Position numbers and translations under genes: made by a program
DNA from: Actinomycetota bacterium
Lineage (GTDB): Bacteria > Actinomycetota > Thermoleophilia > UBA2241
Length of the DNA: 6,087 bases
NCBI GenBank assembly: GCA_003132645.1
Contig: PKYM01000086.1
Span: forward strand, 4,949 to 11,035
Direction: 5' to 3'
Notes under the pieces: generated by a model
What the model was told of the DNA's origin: nothing
Seen by the model: the letters and a program-made list of their open reading frames with translations, nothing else
The model's database searches: none
Shown: positions 1 through 6,053 of the stretch, piece after piece
How positions within the stretch are numbered: position 1 is the stretch's first letter
How the letters are laid out: each line of letters opens with the position of its first letter

Positions 1-747
1 GTGGCGCCGATGCCCATGGACGTCTGCGGCGCCGAGAGCCAGGGCCTGATCGGCTACATGCTCGAGCAGACGCTGCTGAATCACCTTCGCAAGCGCGGCC
101 TCGACGCTGCCGTGGTGACCGTGCTCACCCAGGTCGCCGTCGATTCCGACGACCCTGCCTTCGCCAACCCGAGCAAGCCCGTTGGCCCCTTTTACTCCGA
201 AGCGGAAGCCAAGACGATGATGGGCAAAGAGGGCCACGTCATGCGCGAGGACGCGGGCCGCGGCTGGCGCCGCGTGGTGCCCAGTCCCCAGCCCGTCGAG
301 ATCGTGCCCCGCAAAGCGATCGTCGACATGGTCCGCGACGGCATCTGTGTGATCTGCTCCGGCGGCGGCGGCATCCCCGTGGTGCGCGCCAAAGACGGCG
401 CTCTGTCTGGCACCGACGCGGTCATCGACAAGGACCTGGCGGCCGCCGTGTTGGCGAAAGACGTGTCCGCCGACGCGCTCCTCATCCTCACCGACGTCCC
501 CAAGACTTACATCAACTACAACACGCCCGAGCAGCAGGCCCTCGACACGGTCACGATGAGCGCCATGGCAGCCTACGCGGCCGAGGGCCACTTCAAGGCC
601 GGCAGCATGGGCCCCAAGGTGACGGCCTGCATGAGCTTCGTGGCCGAAGGCGGTACGGCGATCATCGCCAATCTCACCGAGGTGGTGCCCGCCATGGCCG
701 GCGAGGCCGGCACGCGGATCGTGCCCGACGACGAAGCGGCTGTCTGA
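1..747 (+). CDS. arcC: Carbamate kinase, 5'-truncated by the window edge
   Basis: Cytosolic enzyme of the amino acid kinase fold that interconverts carbamoyl phosphate + ADP with carbamate/CO2 + NH3 + ATP, typically the ATP-yielding last step of arginine deiminase, allantoin or similar catabolism. The 248 visible residues match the family closely: PMDVCGAESQGLIGYM (residues 5-20), VLTQVAVD (41-48), the NPSKPVGPF stretch (57-64), DAGRGWRRVVPSPQP (84-98), the glycine-rich CSGGGGIPV (119-127), IDKD (142-145), LILTDV near 161-166 and GSMGPK (201-206), with the family's basic and acidic active-site positions retained. Carbamate kinases are usually about 310 residues, so roughly 60 N-terminal residues, including the first Gly-Gly-Asn and His-Gly-Asn-Gly phosphate-binding motifs, should lie upstream. 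The GTG at base 1 is therefore an internal Val, not the start. The TGA stop is intact. Which pathway it serves cannot be told, because no deiminase or transcarbamylase is in view. The next gene is 247 bp away behind its own promoter, so they are probably separate transcripts. Confidence 0.96.
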   Translation: MAPMPMDVCGAESQGLIGYMLEQTLLNHLRKRGLDAAVVTVLTQVAVDSDDPAFANPSKPVGPFYSEAEAKTMMGKEGHVMREDAGRGWRRVVPSPQPVEIVPRKAIVDMVRDGICVICSGGGGIPVVRAKDGALSGTDAVIDKDLAAAVLAKDVSADALLILTDVPKTYINYNTPEQQALDTVTMSAMAAYAAEGHFKAGSMGPKVTACMSFVAEGGTAIIANLTEVVPAMAGEAGTRIVPDDEAAV

Positions 748-753
748 GAAAGG

Positions 754-793
754 GCGGCGTTGAGAGCCTCTATCCCCAGCCCGCAGGGGCCGC
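754..793 (+). terminator. Possible GC-rich stem-loop after carbamate kinase
   Basis: Seven bases after the arcC stop, GCGGC (754-758) can pair with GCCGC (789-793). Inside that stem, CCC of the run at 774-777 can pair with GGG at 786-788. No T-tract follows, so this would not be a classical intrinsic terminator, though high-GC bacteria often use U-poor ones. Short GC stems arise easily by chance at this base composition. The position is the main support. Confidence 0.25.
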
Positions 794-893
794 TGAAGGG
801 GTGTCGCGGGGGTACGATCTGGCGGGACAACCGATCCCCAGAAAGACAGGGATTTCGCGCGGGTCGAGACCGCTTCGGGTCGCGCCTTTCAGG

Positions 894-926
894 CCTGTTG
901 ACAGGTGGAATGGCTCATGGTCTAGT
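894..926 (+). promoter_or_regulatory. Sigma70-type promoter for the ABC importer operon, with inverted repeat over the -35 box
   Basis: A perfect -35 hexamer TTGACA (898-903) is followed after exactly 17 bases by TCTAGT (921-926), which matches TATAAT at 4 of 6 positions. TG at 918-919, one base upstream of it, forms an extended -10 element. Transcription would begin near 932-934, giving a leader of about 62 nt before the ATG at 995. The -35 hexamer lies inside the inverted repeat CCTGT-TG-ACAGG (894-905), a placement where a repressor could block polymerase. The promoter call rests on sequence match and position upstream of an operon; the operator is inference. Confidence 0.55.
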
Positions 927-962
927 GGGTCGAGCCAAGGAAGGAATCGTACAAACCAAGCA

Positions 963-976
963 CTTTTCTGCAAAAG
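963..976 (+). promoter_or_regulatory. A/T-rich inverted repeat in the leader of the binding-protein gene
   Basis: CTTTT (963-967) and AAAAG (972-976) flank CTGC, giving a 5-bp stem with a 4-nt loop about 10 bases before the ribosome binding site. A run of T and A like this stands out in the GC-rich surroundings. It could be half of an operator (LacI-type sites are imperfect palindromes of this size) or a small RNA hairpin. The stem is short, so its role is uncertain. Confidence 0.25.
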
Positions 977-994
977 CATCAGACTGGGGGAACG

Positions 995-2158
995 ATGAGT
1001 CGTAAGCGTTTCGGAACACTGACAGTGCTAGTGGCAGCACTGGTGGTGCTGGCACTTGTGGCGATGGGCTGTGGATCATCATCATCCTCGAGCTCGACGT
1101 CGCCATCGGCCTCGGGGTCGGCCAGCAGCACAGCGGCAGACCAAGCTCACGCACAACAGGCACTCGCTCCGCTCTCGGCCGTGCCGACGTTCGTCGCGGC
1201 AGGTCCGGCGTTCAATGCCAAGCAGGTAATGGCCGGAAAATCCATACTCAGCATCCCCGGCACGGGAACCGACCCGTTCTACGTTCAGATGAACAAGGGC
1301 ATGGCCGACGCCGCCTCGGCAGTTGGCTACAAGTTCAAGGTGTGGAACAACCAGGGCCAGCTGACGCAGTATCAGCAGGGCCTCGCGGCGGCCGTGACGC
1401 AGAAGTACTCCCTGGTCGACCTGCTGGCCGGTCCCGACCCGAACGCCCTCAAGCCGCAGATCGACGCCGCGAAGTCGGCCGGGGTCCTTGTCGTTTCGTC
1501 CCATCTCTCGGGCATCGAGCAGACTGTGCCGAACGTTAGCGCCAACCTGCCGGTCGACTACAACAAGGCGGGACGGTTGCTGGCCGACTGGGTCATCACC
1601 AAGAACCCCTCGGCCCATGTCCTGGTGATCGTCTCCGACGAAATCGTCTCGACGGGAGCCATGAGGGCTGGCATCAGCTCCGAGTTCGGCACCTACGGCT
1701 CGGGCGTCAAGTTTACCTTCGTGAACGTTCCGATTCCCGACTGGGGCACCAAGATCAAGCCTACCGTGCAGTCGGCCATCGTGGCCGACCCCGCACTTGA
1801 CTACGTCGTCTGCATCTACGACAGCATGTCGGAGTTCGTCACGCCGGCAATCCAGGCCACCAACTCTGTCGGTAAGGTCAAGGTCATCGGCTTCAACGGC
1901 ACGCCTTTCGTGCTCGACCTCGTCCGTACGGGCAAGGTCGAGATGGACCTTGGCGAGAGCCTTGACTGGGCCGGCCATGCGATCGCTGACGCTGAGATGC
2001 GACTGATCGGCGGCGTGGGCACCGTGAAGAGCATGAACATCCCGTTCCGCCTCTTCACCAGCACGAACGCAGCGCAAGCCGGCGTCCCGGCAAACTTCTC
2101 CCAGGGCTATGGCCAGTACAAGCCTCAGTACTACAAGCTCTGGGGCCTCTCGAAATAA
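995..2158 (+). CDS. ABC importer solute-binding lipoprotein, RbsB-like (type I periplasmic-binding fold)
   Basis: Extracytoplasmic solute receptor of a sugar-type ABC importer, 387 residues. The N-terminus is a lipoprotein signal: basic SRKR (2-5), hydrophobic core (about 9-23), then VAMG-C with Cys26 as the predicted lipidation site. Met at -2 is less usual but allowed by the broad lipobox pattern. A low-complexity Ser/Thr/Ala linker (28-48) follows, as in many Gram-positive lipoproteins. From about residue 80 the protein follows the RbsB family pattern: ILSIPGTGTDPFYVQMNKGMADAA (84-107), the NNQGQLTQYQQG segment (118-129), a DLLAGPDPNALKPQIDAAKSAGVLVV stretch (142-167), then KAGRLLADWV (191-200) and, in the second lobe, KVIGFNGTP (296-304) and VRTGKVEMDLGESL (310-323). 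Aromatic residues such as Phe95 and Tyr96 sit where the family binds its ligand. The ATG at 995 is chosen because it gives a normal signal peptide; it has a GGGGGA ribosome site (986-991), rather close to the start. ATPase and permease follow. The ligand cannot be named; ribose, xylose, galactose, polyols or nucleosides are all possible for this class. Confidence 0.93.
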   Translation: MSRKRFGTLTVLVAALVVLALVAMGCGSSSSSSSTSPSASGSASSTAADQAHAQQALAPLSAVPTFVAAGPAFNAKQVMAGKSILSIPGTGTDPFYVQMNKGMADAASAVGYKFKVWNNQGQLTQYQQGLAAAVTQKYSLVDLLAGPDPNALKPQIDAAKSAGVLVVSSHLSGIEQTVPNVSANLPVDYNKAGRLLADWVITKNPSAHVLVIVSDEIVSTGAMRAGISSEFGTYGSGVKFTFVNVPIPDWGTKIKPTVQSAIVADPALDYVVCIYDSMSEFVTPAIQATNSVGKVKVIGFNGTPFVLDLVRTGKVEMDLGESLDWAGHAIADAEMRLIGGVGTVKSMNIPFRLFTSTNAAQAGVPANFSQGYGQYKPQYYKLWGLSK

Positions 2159-2159
2159 A

Positions 2160-2186
2160 TAGCGGACTCGCGGTAATGGAGCGCTA
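2160..2186 (+). promoter_or_regulatory. Intercistronic stem-loop between binding protein and ATPase genes
   Basis: TAGCG (2160-2164) pairs with CGCTA (2182-2186), and after a 2-nt bulge CTC (2167-2169) pairs with GAG (2179-2181), leaving a 9-nt loop. The stem starts one base after the TAA stop of the binding-protein gene and ends four bases before the AGGAG of the next gene. Hairpins here in other ABC importer operons protect the upstream message or partly stop transcription, so that binding protein exceeds membrane components. No U-tract follows, so mRNA stabilisation is the likelier reading. Confidence 0.4.
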
Positions 2187-2189
2187 GAC

Positions 2190-2194
2190 AGGAG
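2190..2194 (+). promoter_or_regulatory. Ribosome binding site deciding the GTG start of the ATPase
   Basis: AGGAG sits 8 nt before the GTG at 2203. The reading frame from this GTG begins directly with the usual N-terminal strand of a double-cassette sugar ATPase, and no better-placed start is seen. Confidence 0.75.
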
Positions 2195-2202
2195 ACAAGG
2201 CC

Positions 2203-3771
2203 GTGGACCAGACACTCGTCGTGCGGAATCTGTCCATGACGTTTGGTGGACAGAGAGCGCTGGACGACGTCAGCATCAGCATACGGCGTGGAGAGGTCCA
2301 CGGCCTTGTCGGCCAAAACGGTTGTGGCAAGTCGACGCTCATCAAGATCCTGGCCGGCTATCACCACCCCGACCCGGGCGGCGAACTGGAAATCGACGGT
2401 CGCCCCGTCAAGCTGCCGGTGCGAACCGGCTCCGCCTCCGAGCTCGGACTCAGTTTCGTCCACCAGGACCTGGGGCTTCTGCCCTCGCTGACCGTGGTCG
2501 AGAACTTCCGGGCCTGGACGATCTCGACGACATCCGAGTGGTTCATACGGTGGGGCCAGGAGCGCAAGCGGACCGCAGAGGCTTTTGCCCGGTTCGGCGT
2601 CGGCATCGATCCGCGAGCGCGCATAACGGACCTTCCTGCCGTGCAACGCGCTCTCGTCGCGATCGTGCGGGCGCTCGACGACCTTGGCGAGTACACCAAG
2701 AACGACGACACGCGTGGTGGGCTGCTGATCCTCGATGAGCCGACGGTCTTCCTGCCACGGTCCGACAGGGACCGTCTTTTCGACGTGGTCCGCAAGAGTG
2801 TGGCACTAGGGGCGAGCGTGCTCTTCGTGTCGCACGACCTCGACGAAGCCTTGGCGGTTACCGACCGCGTGACCGTGCTGCGCGATGGGCGAGTCGAAGG
2901 AACGGTGACGAGCGCCGAAACCGAAAAGGACCAGCTCGTCGAGCTGATCATCGGCAGGCGCCTCGAGGCCTTCGAAGCATCCCATCGGACGCACACTGCC
3001 GGCGAGAGCAGCCACGTGTCCGTCGCCGACGTCTGCGGCGGCACTATCAAGAACGTATCATTTGCCTTGGATGAGGGAGAAGTCCTCGGCCTCACCGGCC
3101 TCGTAGGTAGCGGATTCGAGGAGCTGCCGTACCAGATGTTCGGGGCAACGCCCGCCGTCAGCGGCAGAATGACCATCGCCGGCGTCGACCACGACTTGGC
3201 CGCCATGTCGCCCTCGGCCGCCATCAACGCCGGCATGGCGCTCATCCCGGCCGACAGGCAAGGCTCCGCCGGAGTAGGTTCGCTGCTGGTCCGCGACAAT
3301 GTGATGTTGCAGGTCATCGGCCAGTACAGACCCTATCGCCTCGATCGGGGGCGCTATCTCAAGGATGCGCGGGGGGCCTTGCACCAGTACGACGTCCGTC
3401 CGCCCGAGCCGATGATGGATTTTCAGGCCTTGAGCGGTGGCAACCAGCAGAAGGTCGTCCTGGCGAAGTGGCTGCAGGCCGGACCGAAGGTTCTTCTGGT
3501 CCATGAGCCCACCCAGGGCGTCGACGTAGGGGCGCGACTGCAGGTCTTCGAGACGATCACACGCGCCGCCGCCGAGGGCATGTCGGTCGTGTGCGCGAGC
3601 TCCGACTACGAGCAGCTCGCGGCGATCTGCGACAGGGTACTCGTCTTCCACGACGGACAGATCATGTCCACGCTGGTCGGAGACGAGATCACCAAGGATC
3701 GAATCACCGAACAATGCTACATGAGCGCCAGGACGGTCAAGCCCGACGAGGATACGAGGATGCGAGCATGA
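2203..3771 (+). CDS. Double-cassette sugar-type ABC transporter ATPase (RbsA/XylG/MglA class)
   Basis: Cytoplasmic energising subunit of the importer; 522 residues, close to the roughly 500 usual for this class, with two fused nucleotide-binding domains. Domain 1 has Walker [10 protein letters not shown] (37-45), Q-loop HQD (Gln88), a degraded signature LPAVQ (144-148) where the family usually has an LS-type motif, Walker B LLILDEPT (174-181) and H-loop His211. The stretch from signature to Walker B is about 10 residues longer than in RbsA-like proteins and acidic ([12 protein letters not shown], 162-173). Domain 2 has a P-loop without Lys, GLVGSGFEE (299-307), as is normal for this class, an intact signature LSGGNQQK (410-417) and Walker B LLVHEPT (431-437) with His434 replacing the usual Asp while Glu435 remains. 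In the dimer-like arrangement, site 1 (Walker A/B of domain 1 with signature of domain 2) is complete and site 2 is degenerate. GTG start with AGGAG 8 nt upstream. The stop overlaps the permease start (ATGA), indicating coupled translation. The substrate is unknown. Confidence 0.93.
   Translation: MDQTLVVRNLSMTFGGQRALDDVSISIRRGEVHGLVGQNGCGKSTLIKILAGYHHPDPGGELEIDGRPVKLPVRTGSASELGLSFVHQDLGLLPSLTVVENFRAWTISTTSEWFIRWGQERKRTAEAFARFGVGIDPRARITDLPAVQRALVAIVRALDDLGEYTKNDDTRGGLLILDEPTVFLPRSDRDRLFDVVRKSVALGASVLFVSHDLDEALAVTDRVTVLRDGRVEGTVTSAETEKDQLVELIIGRRLEAFEASHRTHTAGESSHVSVADVCGGTIKNVSFALDEGEVLGLTGLVGSGFEELPYQMFGATPAVSGRMTIAGVDHDLAAMSPSAAINAGMALIPADRQGSAGVGSLLVRDNVMLQVIGQYRPYRLDRGRYLKDARGALHQYDVRPPEPMMDFQALSGGNQQKVVLAKWLQAGPKVLLVHEPTQGVDVGARLQVFETITRAAAEGMSVVCASSDYEQLAAICDRVLVFHDGQIMSTLVGDEITKDRITEQCYMSARTVKPDEDTRMRA
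3756..3760 (+). promoter_or_regulatory. Ribosome binding site deciding the permease start
   Basis: GAGGA inside the end of the ATPase gene lies 7 nt before the ATG at 3768. It supports that start over the frame's further extension back to 3591, whose extra 59 residues are Arg-rich, unlike a permease, and overlap the ATPase gene. Confidence 0.7.
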
Positions 3772-4805
3772 ATCAAGTCAGCCCAGGTGCGGCAGGCGAG
3801 CCCCTAGAGCCCGTCGAGCGTGGGCCTCAGCCCACGAAGAAGGGTCTCAATCTAGGCGATTATGCCGAGCGTTTCGCTCTCGTCGGCGCTTGGCTCGTCG
3901 TGATCGTCGTCTTCAGCATTCTGGCGCCCAACACATTCTTCAATGTACGCAACTTCACGACGATGTTCGGAACGCAGACGACTCTCGTCATGCTGGCTCT
4001 GGCGCTTCTGATACCCCTTACGGCCGGCGACTACGACCTTTCCGTGGCGGCCACGCTGACCATGTCAGGCATGGTCGTCGCCGTGTTGAACGCAAATCAC
4101 GGCGTGCCCATCGGCGTGGCGATTGTCGTCGCCCTCGCCCTCGGCGCCCTGATTGGTTTCATCAACGGGTTCTTCGTCATGGTCTTCGACATCGACCCAT
4201 TCATAGTGACACTGGGCACCGGTACCGTGATCCTGGGGCTCACGCTGTGGATCAGCGGCTCACAGACCATCAGCGGCGTATCCAACTGGCTGAGCAGCTG
4301 GGTCGTAGAGCGCCGGCTGTTCGGCATATCGCTCGAGTTCTACTACGGGCTGCTGTTGTGCGTGCTTCTGTGGTACATATTCGACTTTACGGCAGTAGGC
4401 CGCCGCATTCTGTTCGTGGGACGAGGCACGAACGTCGCTCGCCTGAGCGGGATCCGTGTCGGGCGCGTGCGCTGGGGCTGCTTCATAGCCGCCGGGATTA
4501 TAGCCGCGGCCGCCGGGGTCCTGTACACAGGAACGGCTGGGGCGTCTGATCCGACTTCCGGTTCGACCTTCCTGCTTCCCGCGTTCGCAGCGGCGTTCCT
4601 CGGAAGCACCACGATCACCCCCGGCCGCTTCAACCCGTGGGGCACGTTCATCGCCGTGTACTTCCTGGCGACAGGCATCACCGGCCTGGCGATCCTGGGC
4701 GTGCAGACGTGGGTCCAGAACGTCTTCTACGGGGGCGCCCTGGTCATCGCTGTGTCGGCTTCGCAGGTAGTCAAGAAGCGCCACGAGCGCGCAGCGCGTC
4801 TCTGA
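3768..4805 (+). CDS. ABC importer permease, RbsC-like (branched-chain/ribose permease family)
   Basis: Integral membrane channel subunit, 345 residues, a normal length for RbsC-type permeases, which work as a homodimer with one double-cassette ATPase. About 35 polar N-terminal residues precede some ten hydrophobic segments, roughly 37-53, 69-87, 93-109, 114-137, 144-163, 190-206, 235-253, 268-283, 291-312 and 319-334. Family motifs are clear: [13 protein letters not shown] (83-95, the counterpart of the G-G-x-D-L-S-V signature), GFINGFFV (130-137), [15 protein letters not shown] (143-157), the cytoplasmic loop [22 protein letters not shown] (210-231) with the ARLSGI segment expected to contact the ATPase, [13 protein letters not shown] (269-281) and the NPWGTF stretch (289-294). 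The C-terminus is basic (KKRHERAAR). The ATG overlaps the ATPase stop as ATGA and has its own GAGGA site. It is the last importer gene; no metabolic gene follows on this strand, so the operon gives no direct clue to the substrate. Confidence 0.94.
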   Translation: MNQVSPGAAGEPLEPVERGPQPTKKGLNLGDYAERFALVGAWLVVIVVFSILAPNTFFNVRNFTTMFGTQTTLVMLALALLIPLTAGDYDLSVAATLTMSGMVVAVLNANHGVPIGVAIVVALALGALIGFINGFFVMVFDIDPFIVTLGTGTVILGLTLWISGSQTISGVSNWLSSWVVERRLFGISLEFYYGLLLCVLLWYIFDFTAVGRRILFVGRGTNVARLSGIRVGRVRWGCFIAAGIIAAAAGVLYTGTAGASDPTSGSTFLLPAFAAAFLGSTTITPGRFNPWGTFIAVYFLATGITGLAILGVQTWVQNVFYGGALVIAVSASQVVKKRHERAARL

Positions 4806-5018
4806 GGCGTCTCTAGCGAAGGACCACGCGGCGCGTCGGCATCGTTTTGCCGCAGGCATGTCCGTCGAGTACTGTCAGCGCTTCGCCGTTCGTTCACCGG
4901 CGCGCGCGTGAGACGGCGCTACGCGGCCGGGTATGCCTTCCGTGGGCCACCCGACCCGGCGGGGCCGGACTGGGCGTCCTCGACCAAGCTGACGGAGTGA
5001 CGCAGATGCGGCTTAGCT

Positions 5019-5037
5019 AGGCGGCCTTACGCTGCCT
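5019..5037. terminator. Stem-loop, possible terminator of the importer operon
   Basis: AGGCGGC (5019-5025) pairs with GCTGCCT (5031-5037), seven pairs including one G-U, around a CTTAC loop. It is among the cleanest hairpins downstream of the permease, about 210 bp past its stop. No T-tract follows on either strand, so termination activity is inferred from shape and position only. Confidence 0.3.
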
Positions 5038-5234
5038 CATGAGCACGGGATCGGTTTCGCCCCGACGTTCGCCCGACGTCACTCCCATGAGACGGGAGGT
5101 GTGCCGCTGCGATTTGGGGGCACGCGTATTCTGACGTCTTGGGGCGGGCGCTCCTGCCCAAGGATCTGTTCACGGGACCCGTGACGAAATCTCCTTCGTG
5201 AGCCGAGACACGTGGTAACGAGCGTGGACAGCGC

Positions 5235-5250
5235 CGCGGTGATCACCGCG
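5235..5250 (-). terminator. Perfect 16-bp palindrome just after the HAD phosphatase stop
   Basis: CGCGGTGATCACCGCG is perfectly self-complementary and begins two bases beyond the TGA of the minus-strand gene. As RNA it gives a 6-bp GC-rich stem with a GATC loop. The tight spacing suggests a U-less terminator or 3'-end stabiliser for the phosphatase message. A protein-binding palindrome is the alternative. Confidence 0.42.
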
Positions 5251-5252
5251 CC

Positions 5253-6053
5253 TCAGAGTCGTGCGACGACCAGCCGCTCGAGATACTCGGCGACGCCGTC
5301 GCTGTCGTTTGCGCCGATCACCTCGTCGGCCGCCGCCAGGACGTCGGGATGGGCGTTGGCGACCGCCACGGCGCGCCCGGCCCAGCGCAGCATGGATAGG
5401 TCGTTGACCATATCGCCCATGGCTACCACCTCGGCGGCGGCCACGCCCGAACCGGCGCAGAGCCTCTGCAGGGCGCTCGCCTTGGTGACGCCGGCCGCCG
5501 AGATCTCGAGCAGCTCGCTCCCCGAGCGGGTGATCACGGCGTCGCCGCCGGCCACCGCCTCGGCCAGGGGCAGAAGGAGCTTCTGCGCCATCCGCGGGTG
5601 GCGCGCGAGCAGTTTGGCGATGCCGCGGGTCGCGAAGCCGAGTGCGTCCTCGACGCCGCCGTCGTGCTCGTCGAGCGGATGGCCGGTCGGATAGGCGGGC
5701 TCGCGCCAGAACGCCAGGCCGGCCTCGGCGGCGAAGACGACGCCGGGGGCGGCCTGGCGCAGGTCGCAGACAAGCCGTCGCGCGACGGCGGCGGGGATCG
5801 TACGCTGGTCGAGGAGATGATCGTTCGCCAGATCGTAGAGCAGGGCGCCGTTGGCGCAGATGGCGACCTCCGCGCAGTCGGTGAGCGCCAGCCGTCGCAC
5901 GCCGCGCGGCGGCCGGCCGGTGACGAGCACGACGCGCAGGCCGCGGGCGCGGGCGGCGCGCAGCGCCGCCCGCGCCCGCGGCGTGACGGTACCGTCGGGC
6001 TGCAGGAGGGTGCCGTCGAGGTCGGTCGCCACAAGTCGGATCGCCGCGGGCAT
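5253..6053 (-). CDS. HAD-superfamily hydrolase, Cof-type (subfamily IIB) phosphatase
   Basis: Soluble magnesium-dependent phosphatase expected to act on small phosphorylated metabolites through an aspartyl-phosphate intermediate; 266 residues, typical for the Cof class. Motif I is DLDGT (11-15), with Asp11 as nucleophile and Asp13 as general acid/base. Motif II is Thr45 in LVTGR (43-47). The ICANGA segment (65-70) is typical of the subfamily. A C2-type cap domain occupies roughly 84-185. Motif III is Lys191 in GVTKASAL (188-195), and motif IV is GDMVND (213-218), with Asp214 and Asp218 for magnesium and Met-Val replacing the commoner Asn-x. The ATG places motif I at the usual distance from the N-terminus; upstream there is only a weak TAGG-like ribosome site about 9 nt away. 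The gene converges on the importer operon and is much richer in GC, so it is probably an independent housekeeping-type gene. The substrate is unknown; Cof-type enzymes dephosphorylate sugar phosphates, FMN or pyridoxal phosphate, among others. Confidence 0.94.
   Translation of the reverse strand: MPAAIRLVATDLDGTLLQPDGTVTPRARAALRAARARGLRVVLVTGRPPRGVRRLALTDCAEVAICANGALLYDLANDHLLDQRTIPAAVARRLVCDLRQAAPGVVFAAEAGLAFWREPAYPTGHPLDEHDGGVEDALGFATRGIAKLLARHPRMAQKLLLPLAEAVAGGDAVITRSGSELLEISAAGVTKASALQRLCAGSGVAAAEVVAMGDMVNDLSMLRWAGRAVAVANAHPDVLAAADEVIGANDSDGVAEYLERLVVARL

Larger units (their letters stand above)
4806..5252. other. Convergent intergenic region, 447 bp, no recognised gene
   Basis: This gap separates the 3' ends of the permease (+) and the HAD phosphatase (-). 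I find no recognisable protein, tRNA or rRNA. It holds several GC-rich inverted repeats (4926-4968, 5019-5037, 5138-5162, 5170-5184, 5235-5250), a 12/13-nt near-direct repeat (5038-5050 and 5086-5097) and an 8-bp direct repeat CCCGACGT (5061-5068 and 5072-5079). The frame of the permease stays open past its stop to a TGA at 4998-5000; the last 26 codons end in G or C at 23 positions, which hints at a remnant or very small gene but is not enough to call one. With two 3' ends facing each other, some of the hairpins may be terminators. Confidence 0.6.

Noticed and set aside
748..994. A riboswitch or tRNA in the gap before the importer operon
   Set aside because: I could not find conserved riboswitch cores, a T-loop motif or a cloverleaf. 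A promoter and short repeats explain what is visible.
760..1005. An 81-codon frame from a TTG in the gap before the binding-protein gene, overlapping its start
   Set aside because: It has no convincing ribosome site or recognisable domain. It crosses the likely promoter and runs out of frame into the next gene's start.
1082..2215. A 377-codon open frame on the minus strand covering nearly the whole binding-protein gene
   Set aside because: The translation is Arg/Asp/Val-rich, has no recognisable domain and mirrors the codon bias of the clear plus-strand lipoprotein gene. Long antisense frames are expected in high-GC coding DNA.
2361..3317. A 318-codon open frame on the minus strand inside the ATPase gene
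   Set aside because: It is a Ser/Arg-rich low-complexity product opposite well-conserved ATPase motifs, so it is a shadow frame.
3591..3767. An N-terminal extension of the permease by 59 codons
   Set aside because: The extension overlaps the ATPase gene, is Arg-rich and unlike any permease, and the ATG at 3768 has a proper ribosome site and ATGA coupling.
4837..4852. CGGCA / TGCCG hairpin about 30 bp after the permease stop, considered as terminator
   Set aside because: The stem is only five pairs, its T-run is in the loop and no T-tract follows. It is too weak to list.
5039..5134. A 31-residue frame starting ATG AGC in the convergent intergenic region
   Set aside because: There is no ribosome site and no recognisable sequence, and its two in-frame Met codons come from the short direct repeat.
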